From contig NZ_JBDKSS010000013.1 of the NCBI RefSeq assembly GCF_039680535.1, positions 434,001-498,000 on the forward strand: a stretch of 64,000 nt of DNA, read 5' to 3'. The position numbers were made by a program, and so were the translations under genes. Of the stretch, positions 36,127 to 44,574 are shown piece after piece. This DNA comes from Parvibaculum sp039680535 (GTDB lineage Bacteria; Pseudomonadota; Alphaproteobacteria; Parvibaculales; Parvibaculaceae). Below the pieces are notes generated by a model that worked only from the letters and a program-made list of their open reading frames with translations, had not been told where the DNA came from and did no database searches. Each line of letters begins with the position of its first letter. The stretch's first letter is position 1.

Positions 36127-36276
36127 ATGGCGGAGAGCAAGGCTCAGTCGGGTTGGGGCGCGGAAATGAATGCCGAGGAGCACATCGGCACCTATGACGC
36201 ATTCATCAAAGGCTCGAAGTGGGGCATCGGCGCGCTCGTCGTTCTTCTCATTCTGATGGCGATCTTCCTTCTCTGA
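36127..36276 (+). CDS. aa3-type cytochrome c oxidase subunit IV (COX4_pro_2)
   Basis: This 49-residue protein has a soluble N-terminus (MNAEEHIGTYDAFIKGSKWG) and a single C-terminal membrane helix (IGALVVLLILMAIFLL). It is the short bacterial subunit IV that packs against the aa3 oxidase core. AGGAGGG precedes the ATG. It sits just upstream of pntAA, a position seen in many alphaproteobacteria. It is easily missed because of its size. Confidence 0.93.
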   Translation: MAESKAQSGWGAEMNAEEHIGTYDAFIKGSKWGIGALVVLLILMAIFLL

Positions 36277-36300
36277 AGATTGAGCCCGGCAGGGTCCGGG

Positions 36301-36345
36301 TTGACAGCACATCTCAGGCCAACTAATTAGACTAATTCTAATTAG
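36301..36345 (+). promoter_or_regulatory. pnt promoter region with double CTAATTAG palindrome
   Basis: TTGACA (36301-36306) is a perfect -35 element. The palindromes CTAATTAG at 36323-36330 and 36338-36345 are spaced 15 bases centre to centre with a third CTAATT between them (36332). The AT-rich block covers where the -10 would lie, so a bound protein would compete with RNA polymerase. The exact -10 is uncertain. Confidence 0.5.
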
Positions 36346-36349
36346 CACG

Positions 36350-36372
36350 AACGTCCGGCTCTGCCGGGCGTT
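36350..36372 (+). other. Stable hairpin in the pntAA leader
   Basis: ACGTCCGGC and GCCGGGCGT pair around a TCT loop, with one wobble and one further outer pair. The hairpin is 30 bases before the pntAA ATG. It has no T-run, so it is more likely a leader structure than a terminator. Confidence 0.5.
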
Positions 36373-36402
36373 CTGCTTGTCGCCAGGAGCAGACAAAAAC
36401 CC

Positions 36403-37533
36403 ATGAAACTCGCGATTCCCAAAGAGCGGCTGGACGGCGAGACGCGAGTCGCAGCCTCGCCCGAAACAGTGAAGAAGCTCGTCGGCCTCGGCCTCGAGGT
36501 TGTCGTCGAAACCGGCGCCGGCGCTCATGCGAGCTTTTCGGATGCGGTCTATCAGGAAGCGGGCGCGAAGATCGCCGCTTCCGAGGCAGACGCCCTGAAA
36601 GACGCAGACATCGTCTTCAAGGTGCGCGGCCCCTCGGATGAGGAACTTCCGCTTTTCAAGAAGGGTGCCTTCCTCGCCGCGATCCTGAACCCCTATGGCG
36701 ACCGGCCGCGCATCCAGAAGCTGGCCGCGCAGGGCATCGATGCCTTCGCCATGGAATTCATGCCGCGCATCACCCGCGCCCAGTCGATGGACGTGCTGTC
36801 CTCGCAGTCGAACCTCGCGGGCTACAAGGCGGTCATCAACGCGGCGGCGGCGTTTACCCGCGCCATGCCGATGATGATGACGGCGGCAGGCACAATCGCG
36901 CCCGCCCGCGCCTTCATCATGGGCGTCGGCGTCGCGGGCCTTCAGGCGATTGCCACGGCGAAGCGCCTCGGCTGCATCGTCTCGGCGACCGACGTGCGCT
37001 CGACGACGAAGGAGCAGGTCGAAAGCCTCGGCGGCACCTTCGTCATGGTCGAGTCCGAAGAGTCGGGCGACGCGGCGGGCGGCTATGCCAAGGAAATGTC
37101 GGACGACTACAAGCGCCGTCAGGCCGAGCTTGTCGCCGAGCACATCAAGAAGCAGGACATCGTCATCACCACCGCGCTCATTCCGGGTCGTCCGGCGCCG
37201 GTCCTCGTGACGGAGGAAATGGTGAAGACGATGAAGCCGGGCTCGATCATCGTCGATCTCGCGGCCGAGCGAGGCGGCAACTGCCCGCTCACCGAGCCGG
37301 GCAAGACGGTGCAGAAGCATGGCGTCACCATCATCGGCGATCTCAATGTCGCCGCGCAGCTCTCGGTCGACGCCTCGGCGCTCTATGCGAAGAACCTGCT
37401 CAACTTCATCACGCCCATGATCGACAAGGAGACGAAATCCCTGAAGATCAACTGGGAAGACGAAACCATCACCGGCACCTGTCTCACCAAAGACGGCCAG
37501 ATCATTCATCCGTCACTTCGCGAGGGCAACTGA
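36403..37533 (+). CDS. pntAA: NAD(P) transhydrogenase subunit alpha part 1
   Basis: The 376-residue protein is the soluble NAD(H)-binding domain dI of proton-translocating transhydrogenase. Features are MKLAIPKERLDGETRVAASP, the Rossmann motif MGVGVAGLQAIATAKRLG, and the mobile loop before PAPVLVTEEMVKTM. The enzyme transfers hydride from NADH to NADP+ driven by proton import. AGGAG lies 12 bases upstream. The pntAB start follows one base after the stop. Confidence 0.96.
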   Translation: MKLAIPKERLDGETRVAASPETVKKLVGLGLEVVVETGAGAHASFSDAVYQEAGAKIAASEADALKDADIVFKVRGPSDEELPLFKKGAFLAAILNPYGDRPRIQKLAAQGIDAFAMEFMPRITRAQSMDVLSSQSNLAGYKAVINAAAAFTRAMPMMMTAAGTIAPARAFIMGVGVAGLQAIATAKRLGCIVSATDVRSTTKEQVESLGGTFVMVESEESGDAAGGYAKEMSDDYKRRQAELVAEHIKKQDIVITTALIPGRPAPVLVTEEMVKTMKPGSIIVDLAAERGGNCPLTEPGKTVQKHGVTIIGDLNVAAQLSVDASALYAKNLLNFITPMIDKETKSLKINWEDETITGTCLTKDGQIIHPSLREGN

Positions 37534-37534
37534 G

Positions 37535-37852
37535 ATGGAAGCGGCAGTCATCGATCCCATCGTCTTTCGGCTTGCGATTTTCGTGCTCGCGATTTTCGTC
37601 GGCTACTACGTCGTCTGGAGCGTCACTCCGGCGCTGCATACGCCGCTGATGTCGGTCACCAATGCCATTTCGTCGGTCATCATCGTCGGCGCGCTGATCG
37701 CCGTCGGCGTCGATCTGATGCAGGCGGGCGAGGCGGGCTGGATGTCCAAGGGCCTCGGCTTCGTTGCCGTGATCCTGGCTTCGGTCAACATCTTCGGCGG
37801 CTTCCTCGTCACACAGCGCATGCTCGCCATGTACAAGAAAAAAGATCGTTGA
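37535..37852 (+). CDS. pntAB: NAD(P) transhydrogenase subunit alpha part 2
   Basis: This 105-residue protein is the membrane half of alpha, with three helices (about 9-30, 40-62 and 70-92). The N-terminal DPIVFRLAIFVLAIFVGYYVVW is typical. The split of alpha into two genes is the usual alphaproteobacterial arrangement. It lies between pntAA and pntB in one operon. Confidence 0.94.
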   Translation: MEAAVIDPIVFRLAIFVLAIFVGYYVVWSVTPALHTPLMSVTNAISSVIIVGALIAVGVDLMQAGEAGWMSKGLGFVAVILASVNIFGGFLVTQRMLAMYKKKDR

Positions 37853-37864
37853 GGGGCCACGCAC

Positions 37865-39277
37865 ATGTCAGCCAATCTTTCGGCCCTTCTTTATCTCGTC
37901 TCCGGCGTCCTGTTCATCATGGCGCTGCGCGGCCTCTCGTCTCCTGAATCCTCTCGTCAGGGCAACCGCTACGGCATGATCGGCATGGCCATCGCCATCG
38001 CCACCACGCTCGCGGTGCTTCAGGCGCAGAACCAGACCACATGGGCGCTTGTCGTCGTCGGTGTCGTCATCGGCGGCGGCGTCGGCGCCGTCGTCGCGCG
38101 GCGCATCGCCATGACGGCCATGCCGCAGCTCGTCGCCTTCTTCCACTCGCTCGTCGGCCTTGCCGCCGTGCTGGTGGCCTGGGCCGCCTTCTTCTCGCCG
38201 GCCGCCTACGGCATCGGCGAGCTGGGCGCGATCCATCCGGGCAATCTCGTCGAGATGTCGCTTGGCGTCGCCATCGGCGCGATCACCTTCTCGGGCTCGA
38301 TCATCGCCTTCGCCAAGCTCAACGGGAACATGTCCGGCGCGCCGATCATGCTGCCGGGCCGTCACCTCATCAATGCGCTGCTCGCCGCACTGATCGTCGG
38401 CGGTGTGGGCTATATCGTTGCCGACCCGTCGCATCAGTCGACCGAACTCTTCCTCGCGATCACGCTGATCTCGTTCGTGTTCGGTTTCCTGATCATCATC
38501 CCGATCGGCGGCGCGGACATGCCTGTCGTCGTGTCGATGCTGAACTCCTATTCGGGTTGGGCTGCGGCCGGCATCGGCTTCACGCTTGGCAATCTCGCGC
38601 TCATCATCACGGGTGCGCTGGTCGGCTCCTCGGGCGCGATCCTCAGCTACATCATGTGCAAGGGCATGAACCGCTCCTTCATCAGCGTCATCCTCGGCGG
38701 CTTCGGTGCCGACGCGGCAGCGGGCGCTGCGGGCGGCGGCAAGGTCGAGACGCGCCCCGTGAAGCAGGGTTCGGCGGACGATGCGGCCTTCATCATGAAG
38801 AATGCCGGCTCGGTCATCATCGTTCCGGGCTATGGCATGGCGGTCTCCCAGGCGCAGCACGCGCTGAAGGAAATGGCCGACCATCTGAAGAAGGAAGGCG
38901 TGAAGGTTTCCTACGCCATCCATCCCGTCGCGGGCCGTATGCCCGGCCACATGAACGTGCTGCTCGCGGAAGCGAACGTGCCTTACGATGAAGTCTTCGA
39001 GCTTGAAGACATCAACAACCAGTTCGCGCAGGCCGACGTCGCCTTCGTCATCGGCGCGAACGACGTGACCAACCCCTCGGCCAAGACCGATCCGAAGAGC
39101 CCCATCTTCGGCATGCCGGTCCTCGACGTGGAAAAGGCGCGCACGGTTCTCTTCGTGAAGCGCGGCATGGCATCCGGTTATGCGGGTGTCGAGAACGAGC
39201 TCTTCTTCCGCGACAACACCATGATGCTCTTCGGCGATGCCAAGAAAATGGTCGAGCAGATCATCAAGGCGCTCTGA
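37865..39277 (+). CDS. pntB: NAD(P) transhydrogenase subunit beta
   Basis: The 470-residue protein has about nine N-terminal membrane helices (1-280) forming the proton path, then the soluble NADP(H) domain dIII (290-470). dIII shows VIIVPGYGMAVSQAQHALKEM, AGRMPGHMNVLLAEANVPY and IGANDVTNPSAKTDPKSPIFGMP. It completes the pnt operon. GAGGGG precedes the ATG. Confidence 0.97.
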   Translation: MSANLSALLYLVSGVLFIMALRGLSSPESSRQGNRYGMIGMAIAIATTLAVLQAQNQTTWALVVVGVVIGGGVGAVVARRIAMTAMPQLVAFFHSLVGLAAVLVAWAAFFSPAAYGIGELGAIHPGNLVEMSLGVAIGAITFSGSIIAFAKLNGNMSGAPIMLPGRHLINALLAALIVGGVGYIVADPSHQSTELFLAITLISFVFGFLIIIPIGGADMPVVVSMLNSYSGWAAAGIGFTLGNLALIITGALVGSSGAILSYIMCKGMNRSFISVILGGFGADAAAGAAGGGKVETRPVKQGSADDAAFIMKNAGSVIIVPGYGMAVSQAQHALKEMADHLKKEGVKVSYAIHPVAGRMPGHMNVLLAEANVPYDEVFELEDINNQFAQADVAFVIGANDVTNPSAKTDPKSPIFGMPVLDVEKARTVLFVKRGMASGYAGVENELFFRDNTMMLFGDAKKMVEQIIKAL

Positions 39278-39300
39278 TCGGCGGATATTCGGCTAGAGTC

Positions 39301-39332
39301 GGGCGGCGCCTTGAAAGAGGCGCCGCCCGTTT
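39301..39332 (+). terminator. Intrinsic terminator after the pnt operon
   Basis: A perfect 10-bp stem GGGCGGCGCC/GGCGCCGCCC flanks an 8-base loop and is followed by GTTTCATTT. Confidence 0.85.
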
Positions 39333-39346
39333 CATTTGGAGGGGAA

Positions 39347-39697
39347 ATGGACATCTATCATGGCTGGTGCGACCTGAAGCCCGGCGTCCGCGACATGACC
39401 TTTGTCGAGGCCTTCAAGCGCTACATGGAGCATCTGAAGCGCGACGGGAAGGTCGAGAGCTACCGGCTCACGCGCCGCAAGCTCGGGCTTGGGCCCGCTC
39501 ATCTCGGCGAGTTTCATTTCATGATCGAGGTGAAGGATCTGGCGCAGCTCGACGCCGCATTCTCCTTCGTGGCGACCCGGGCCGCTCCCATCGAGGATGA
39601 GCACCACAGCGTCAATTCGCTCGTCCAGAACGTCCAGTTCGCGCTCTACCGCGATTTCCCCGACGCCGTCCGCAAGGAGGGCGAGGAGAGTTTCTGA
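39347..39697 (+). CDS. DUF6614-type small protein
   Basis: From the ATG at 39347, after GGAGGGG, the protein has 116 residues. Its features are MDIYHGWCDLKPGVRDMTFVE, the LTRRKLGLGPAHLGEFHFMIEV block and the ALYRDFPD end. This resembles the DUF6614 family, an alpha/beta ferredoxin-like dimer fold with no assigned function. The name is from memory. It is a single gene between the pnt terminator and the shared rpsU terminator. Confidence 0.8.
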   Translation: MDIYHGWCDLKPGVRDMTFVEAFKRYMEHLKRDGKVESYRLTRRKLGLGPAHLGEFHFMIEVKDLAQLDAAFSFVATRAAPIEDEHHSVNSLVQNVQFALYRDFPDAVRKEGEESF

Positions 39698-39720
39698 AGG
39701 AACGGCCAGCACAAACAAAA

Positions 39721-39743
39721 ACGCCCCCGAATATCGGGGGCGT
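39721..39743. terminator. Bidirectional terminator between the DUF6614 gene and rpsU
   Basis: A 10-bp stem ACGCCCCCGA/TCGGGGGCGT with a 3-base loop. A-rich sequence before it gives a T-run on the minus strand, and TCTTCATTT follows on the plus strand. Confidence 0.9.
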
Positions 39744-39768
39744 CTTCATTTCGGCCGGAGCCGAAGAA

Positions 39769-39996
39769 TTACATGGCGCGGGGCTTCGCCGCGACGCCGC
39801 TCTCGCGCTGGGCGCGCTTGCGGGCCAGCTTGCGGGCGCGACGGATGGCTTCCGCCTTCTCGCGGGCGCGCTTCTCGGAGGGCTTCTCGTAGAAGTTCCG
39901 GAGCTTCATTTCGCGGAAAACGCCTTCACGCTGAAGCTTCTTCTTCAGTGCCTTCATGGCCTGGTCGACGTTGTTGTCGCGAACAAGTACCTGCAC
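39769..39996 (-). CDS. rpsU: 30S ribosomal protein S21
   Basis: The 75-residue basic protein has the S21 signature VRDNNVDQAMKALKKKLQREGVFREMKLRNFYEKPSEKR and a C-terminal basic tail of the alphaproteobacterial type. It starts at ATG 39996. S21 binds the small subunit near the anti-Shine-Dalgarno region. Single-gene unit, divergent from def. Confidence 0.97.
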   Translation of the reverse strand: MQVLVRDNNVDQAMKALKKKLQREGVFREMKLRNFYEKPSEKRAREKAEAIRRARKLARKRAQRESGVAAKPRAM

Positions 39997-40102
39997 GAGC
40001 GAAAATCCTGTAGAATCAATGGGTTGGGCGAAGCGGGGAATCTCCCTCTACGCGCGAGCCGCTTATCTAGCAAAGGCGGGGCGAATTGTCCACCCCGGCA
40101 GC

Positions 40103-40147
40103 GACGTCTCGGTGCGGGACGTCTCGGTGCGGGACGTCTCGGCGCAG
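40103..40147 (+). repeat. 15-bp tandem repeat (three units) upstream of def
   Basis: GACGTCTCGGTGCGG occurs at 40103-40117 and 40118-40132, then as a copy with two changes at 40133-40147. It lies in the rpsU-def intergenic region, 45 bases before the def start. It may be a replication-slippage product or a site for a DNA-binding protein. Confidence 0.85.
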
Positions 40148-40192
40148 GCGGGGCCGGTTGCCGGAAAAGCGGAACGCCATCATATTCCCTCC

Positions 40193-40771
40193 ATGGCCAT
40201 ATTGAAAATTGCCCGGATGGGGCACCCCGTTCTTTCCCGCGTCGCGGAGCCCGTGGCCGATCCCAGGGCGCCGGAAGCGCGTGCGCTGGTCGCCAGCATG
40301 GTGGAGACCATGATCGACGCCAACGGCGCCGGTCTCGCCGCGCCGCAGGTCTATGTGCCCCGGCGCGTCGTCATCTTCCAGGCGCCTCCCGAACGCATGC
40401 CCGAAGGTGTCGACGAAGAAGAAGCTTTCGACCACACCGCCGCTCTTACCGTGCTCATCAATCCCGAGATCGAGATCCTTACGAGCGAAATGCAGATGGG
40501 GTGGGAGGGCTGTCTCTCCGTGCCGGGGCTCCGCGGGCTCGTTCCGCGTCATACCGATATCGTCTATCGCGGCTACGGGCTCGACGGCCAGCCGATCGAG
40601 CGGCGGGCGAGGGGCTTTCACGCCCGCGTCGTTCAGCATGAATGCGACCATCTCGACGGGATTCTCTATCCGCAGCGGATGACCGATCTCCGCGACCTCA
40701 TATTCGAATCCGAAGCGCGCCATCGCATGGAAGCCGAAGCCGCGCGGCAGAAGGAGAAGGCAGATGCCTGA
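40193..40771 (+). CDS. def: Peptide deformylase
   Basis: The 192-residue metallopeptidase removes N-formyl groups from nascent proteins. Motifs 1-3 are GAGLAAPQV, EGCLSVPG (Cys metal ligand) and QHECDHLDG (two His ligands and catalytic Glu). There is a short acidic insert (VDEEEAFDHTAA) between motifs 1 and 2. The start at 40193 (MAILKIARMG) is taken; the open frame back to 39956 runs through the tandem repeat. Its stop overlaps coq9 by 8 bases. No fmt gene follows, so this may be an extra copy. Confidence 0.95.
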   Translation: MAILKIARMGHPVLSRVAEPVADPRAPEARALVASMVETMIDANGAGLAAPQVYVPRRVVIFQAPPERMPEGVDEEEAFDHTAALTVLINPEIEILTSEMQMGWEGCLSVPGLRGLVPRHTDIVYRGYGLDGQPIERRARGFHARVVQHECDHLDGILYPQRMTDLRDLIFESEARHRMEAEAARQKEKADA

Positions 40772-41447
40772 TCGTGCCCATGCGAAGAAGACCCGCCCCC
40801 GCGCCGATCATGTCGAGATCGCGCGTGAGAAAATCCTCGCGGCCGCTCTGCCCAATGTCGCCTTCGACGGCTGGACGACGCGGCTCATGAGCGACGCGGC
40901 GAAGGCGGCGGGCGTTGCCCATGGCGAGATGCGGCTCGCCTTCCCCGGCGGCATGCTCGATCTCGTCGATTACTTCCTCGCGGATGGCGACAGGCGCATG
41001 GAAGAGGCGCTGGCGGGGCGCAACCTCGCCGCGCTCAAGATACGCGACAGGATCACGCTTGCCGTCCGCACACGTATCGAGGTCGATTTCATGCGACGCG
41101 AGGCGGTGCGCCGCGCGGTGACGCTTTTCTCGCTGCCGACCTCCGGCACGCACGGTCCGCGCTCGCTCTACCGCACCGTCGATGCCATCTGGCGCGCCGT
41201 CGGCGACACCTCGGCGGATTTCAATTTCTATACGAAGCGCGCGACGCTCGCCGCGGTCTATTCCGCGGTAACGCTCCACTGGTTTGCCGACCATTCGGAC
41301 GATTATGCCGACACATGGGCCTTTCTCGACCGGCGCATCGACGATGTGATGAGCTTCGAGAGAGTGAAAGCCAGCGTGAAAAAAGTTGCGAAGGCGCTGC
41401 CGGATCCGATCGGATTGCTCGGTCGCCTGCGCTACGGACGAGGCTGA
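40764..41447 (+). CDS. COQ9-family ubiquinone biosynthesis protein
   Basis: The 227-residue protein has a TetR-like helix-turn-helix N-terminus (AREKILAAALPNVAFDGWTTRLMSDAAKAAGV) and a C-terminal COQ9 domain (YRTVDAIWRAVGDTSADFNFYTKRATLAAVYSA, TLHWFADHSDDYADTWAFLDRRIDDVM). COQ9 binds lipid and supports Coq7 hydroxylation in ubiquinone synthesis. It overlaps def by 8 bases, so it is translationally coupled. Its 3' end overlaps the convergent PAS_5 gene by 16 bases. Confidence 0.92.
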   Translation: MPDRAHAKKTRPRADHVEIAREKILAAALPNVAFDGWTTRLMSDAAKAAGVAHGEMRLAFPGGMLDLVDYFLADGDRRMEEALAGRNLAALKIRDRITLAVRTRIEVDFMRREAVRRAVTLFSLPTSGTHGPRSLYRTVDAIWRAVGDTSADFNFYTKRATLAAVYSAVTLHWFADHSDDYADTWAFLDRRIDDVMSFERVKASVKKVAKALPDPIGLLGRLRYGRG

Positions 41448-42049
41448 GAGCCGCAGGGCGTTCCGTAGCCTATATCGATCCAGGTCACTTCGGTCACGCC
41501 GGCGACGACCGTCGTGCGCGGCCGGTTGGCCTCGAAGGCCAGCGTCTGGGCAGGCGTGTTCATGGCGATGACGCGGGGCTTGCCGCCCGCGGGCGGTCGA
41601 AGCGGCAGATAGAGACTTTCGACCTGCCCGATGCGTCCCGTCGAATAATTGTTCACATAGCGCATGTGAAGGCCGCAGGGCCTGAGCGCGATTTCGTGCA
41701 GTGTGCGGCCTGCTTCCGCGCGGCGTTCCTCCGGCAGGAGGTCGATCAGGTTCGAGCCGGTCGGATTGTGCCCAAGGCGCTCTACCACGGCGGTTCCGGC
41801 TAGGCGGTAGGTCGCGACGGTGGGCGCGTTCAATTCGAACAGGATGACTTCGGGCAGCCAGCGGACGATTGCGGAAGGCGCGAAGTCGCTGGCGTCCGGC
41901 ATGCCGTCGCGCAGGGGCAGGCTCGTCCAGTAGTTGAAGAATTCCGCGATGGCAGTCGACTCGGTCTCCGGCCGTGCCGCGACGCGGCCGGGAGAGGGCG
42001 CTTGGGCGGCGAAGAATGAGTCGAGTTCATCTGTCGGTTCGGCGGTCAT
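41432..42049 (-). CDS. PAS_5-family protein (tandem copy 1)
   Basis: From the ATG at 42049, after GAGG, the protein has 205 residues. The PAS_5 pattern is visible: EFFNYWTSLPLRDGMPDASDFAPSAIVRWLPEVILFEL, then YRLAGTAVVERLGHNPTGSNLIDLL and a C-terminal strand RVIAMNTPAQTL. No effector domain is present. It follows its paralogue in the same orientation. The product probably senses a cofactor or metabolite. Confidence 0.82.
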   Translation of the reverse strand: MTAEPTDELDSFFAAQAPSPGRVAARPETESTAIAEFFNYWTSLPLRDGMPDASDFAPSAIVRWLPEVILFELNAPTVATYRLAGTAVVERLGHNPTGSNLIDLLPEERRAEAGRTLHEIALRPCGLHMRYVNNYSTGRIGQVESLYLPLRPPAGGKPRVIAMNTPAQTLAFEANRPRTTVVAGVTEVTWIDIGYGTPCGSQPRP

Positions 42050-42140
42050 ACGCAGCCTCAAATTGTTTCCGGCTCCGCGCCAGCGACATTCGGTGGATGA
42101 TGCGCAGGAGGGGTTAACGACCGGTAAGTCGCGCCGATTT

Positions 42141-42710
42141 TCATATGGCTGACTGAGACGCCGCGGGTATGCCGAAGCCGAGGTCGATCCATTCGAGGTC
42201 GAGAATATTGGCGGCCGTTATGGTCAGGGGGCTGACAGTCTGCCAGTTGAGGATTTCCGTCAGGCGGACCAGGCTGACGAAGCAGGGCCATTCGGCTGTC
42301 CGCAAGGGGAGAAACAGGCATTCCGCGACGGCCTCCCGCCCGGAGCTGTAAATATTCTTGTAAGCCGAGAGTGCGCCGCAGGGCTGGTTGACGAGCATCG
42401 AATACCAGCGGCCCACGGTGTCGCGCATATCTTCGCGCTGATTGAGGAGGCTGTTCCGCCCCGTCGGGTCATAGCCAAAACGTTCGACGATGGCGGTGCC
42501 GACGAAGCGCAGATGGATGTCGGCGGCGGAGCGGACCTCCGAGATGAGGATGTCGGGCAGGAGATGCTGCAGGCGCAGCAGGTCGAAATCCTTGAGCGCA
42601 GGCACAGGCATGCCGTTCCGCACATCCTGCCAATAGGCGAAGAGGTCGGAAAATCCGCGATATTCGAATTGGCGAAGCGGTCGATCCGCTTCCCTTGCCG
42701 CGCTTTCCAT
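42141..42710 (-). CDS. PAS_5-family protein (tandem copy 2)
   Basis: This 189-residue protein resembles its neighbour: FAYWQDVRNGMPVPALKDFDLLRLQHLLPDILISEV, then FVGTAIVERFGYDPTGRNSLLNQR and a C-terminal strand. Both copies keep the ...GTA-VERxGxxPTG... core, which points to a tandem duplication. It is upstream of copy 1 with 91 bases between. No output domain; function unknown. Confidence 0.82.
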   Translation of the reverse strand: MESAAREADRPLRQFEYRGFSDLFAYWQDVRNGMPVPALKDFDLLRLQHLLPDILISEVRSAADIHLRFVGTAIVERFGYDPTGRNSLLNQREDMRDTVGRWYSMLVNQPCGALSAYKNIYSSGREAVAECLFLPLRTAEWPCFVSLVRLTEILNWQTVSPLTITAANILDLEWIDLGFGIPAASQSAI

Positions 42711-42761
42711 GGCGTCGAAATCTCCCCCGTTTCAGGAACGGAGAAGTTTCGCGCAAGCGGA

Positions 42762-43904
42762 TTAACGGGCTGTATCCGGCGGCAATGTTCCGAGCGGATA
42801 GAGGCGCGTGACATGGCCCATCTTGCGGCCGGCGCGCGCTTCGCTCTTGCCATAGAGATGGATGGCGAGGCCCGGTTCGCCCGCCAGTTTCAGCCAGTCA
42901 TTTGCGTCGGCACCGATGAGATTCGTCATCACCGCATCGGAATGGCGGCTCGGGTCGCCGAGTGGCCAGCCGCAAATGGCTCGGATGTGCTGCTCGAACT
43001 GGCTGACCGTGCAGGCATCCTGCGTCCAGTGGCCGGAGTTGTGGACGCGCGGCGCGACCTCGTTGACGAGAATGCGCGGGCTCGCGCCTTCCGGCAGCAG
43101 GAACATTTCGACGCCCATCACGCCCACATAGTCGAGCTCCTCGACGATCTTCGAGGCGATGGCGCGGGCCTCGTCGGCAAGCGCGGGCGCAAGGGTCGCC
43201 GGCGCGAAGGTGCGGTCGAGGATGTGATGCTTGTGAACGTTCTCGACGGGGTCGTAGGCGGCCGTCTTGCCATCGAGCCCGCGGGCGACGATGACCGAAA
43301 TCTCGCGCTCGAAGGGCACGAAGCCTTCAAGGATGGCGGGCTGGCGGCCGATGCTCTCGAATGCGGCCCGGGCCTCGGCGGGATTCGCGATCTTCGCCTG
43401 CCCCTTGCCGTCATAGCCGAAGCGCCGCGTCTTCAGGATGGCGGGCGTGCCGATCCGGGCGATCGCAGCCGCGAGCGAGGCTTCGTCGTCGACGTCCGCG
43501 AATGGAGCCGTGGGTATGCCATGCGAGGCGAGGAAGCTCTTTTCGACCGAGCGGTCCTGCGCGGTCGCCAGCGCAAGGGCGCCGGGGCGCACCGGAGCGT
43601 GCTCGCCAAGAATGCGGGCGGTTTCCGCCGGCACATTCTCGAACTCATAGGTCACGACGTCGACGCTGTCGGCGAAGCGGGCCAGTGCCTCGGCATCGTC
43701 ATAGGCGGCGCGTGTCGCAGCGGCGGCGACATCGGCGGCGGGCGCCTCTTCGTCGGGGCAATAGATGTGGCAGGAAAGACCGAGTTCGGCGGCTGCGGTC
43801 GCGAGCATTCGGCCGAGCTGGCCACCGCCCAGAATGCCGATACGTCCGCCGGGTGCGATGATGGCCAAGGGACTACTCGTCAACGGGCTCTTCGCCGACG
43901 GCAT
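42762..43904 (-). CDS. purK: N5-carboxyaminoimidazole ribonucleotide synthase
   Basis: PurK uses ATP and bicarbonate to carboxylate AIR in purine synthesis, and PurE then rearranges the product. The ATP-grasp enzyme shows GILGGGQLGRMLATAAAELG, EFENVPAETARIL, KTRRFGYDGKGQ and the metal-binding ENEV-equivalent VNEVAPRVHNSGHWT. An ATG at 43904 overlaps purE by 32 bases; internal TTG starts (for example before ACGAGTAG) are also possible, so the N-terminus is uncertain by about 15 residues. Confidence 0.95.
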   Translation of the reverse strand: MPSAKSPLTSSPLAIIAPGGRIGILGGGQLGRMLATAAAELGLSCHIYCPDEEAPAADVAAAATRAAYDDAEALARFADSVDVVTYEFENVPAETARILGEHAPVRPGALALATAQDRSVEKSFLASHGIPTAPFADVDDEASLAAAIARIGTPAILKTRRFGYDGKGQAKIANPAEARAAFESIGRQPAILEGFVPFEREISVIVARGLDGKTAAYDPVENVHKHHILDRTFAPATLAPALADEARAIASKIVEELDYVGVMGVEMFLLPEGASPRILVNEVAPRVHNSGHWTQDACTVSQFEQHIRAICGWPLGDPSRHSDAVMTNLIGADANDWLKLAGEPGLAIHLYGKSEARAGRKMGHVTRLYPLGTLPPDTAR

Positions 43905-44364
43905 CCGTCTGCGCGGCCCGGTAGGCGTCGAGGCGTCCGGCGAGCGCCGAGTCGGAAAGGGCGAGCACGGCGGCAGCGAGAAGGCCTGCATTCTTCGCGC
44001 CCGCCTCGCCGATGGCGAGGGTGCCGACCGGAATGCCGCCCGGCATCTGCACGATGGAAAGCAGGCTGTCCTGGCCGCTCAGCGCCTTGCTCTGCACCGG
44101 CACGCCGAAGACGGGCAGGGGGGTCATGGCGGCCGTCATGCCCGGCAGATGGGCCGCGCCGCCTGCACCTGCGATGATGACCTTGAGGCCGCGCCCGCGC
44201 GCCTGGGTTGCATATTCGACAAGCCGCTGTGGCGTGCGATGGGCCGAGACGATGCGCGCCTCGAAGGGGATTTCGAGCGCTTCCAGCACGTCCGCGGCAT
44301 GTTTCATGGTCCGCCAATCGGATTGGCTTCCCATAATGATGCCGACCAGGGCCTGAGCTGTCAT
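43873..44364 (-). CDS. purE: N5-carboxyaminoimidazole ribonucleotide mutase
   Basis: The 163-residue class I PurE has the signature GIIMGSQSDWRTM with the active-site Ser and Asp, VSAHRTPQRLVEYA, and the AGAGGAAHLPGM loop. The enzyme is an octamer in the cytosol. It is upstream of purK in the usual purEK operon with overlapping ends. Confidence 0.97.
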   Translation of the reverse strand: MTAQALVGIIMGSQSDWRTMKHAADVLEALEIPFEARIVSAHRTPQRLVEYATQARGRGLKVIIAGAGGAAHLPGMTAAMTPLPVFGVPVQSKALSGQDSLLSIVQMPGGIPVGTLAIGEAGAKNAGLLAAAVLALSDSALAGRLDAYRAAQTDAVGEEPVDE

Positions 44365-44574
44365 TTGCGCCTTCCATCAGGTCCGCCGGATGGACCTCCG
44401 GCGCGGAAAGCGAGGGAGTATAGGCATGAAGCCCCGCTTGGCAAGGCGGACTGTCCCGCAGCGGAACGTTTGGTGGCGCTTTACGCCGAATAATGGCATG
44501 GTTGTTTTATCAAGGATCGGTACCTAGCGGGGGCAGGAATCGGTGGCCGAGAGACAATACCTACAGGATCGGGC

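Noticed and set aside
40103..40147. CRISPR-like repeat
   Set aside because: The units are contiguous tandem copies of 15 bases with no spacers.
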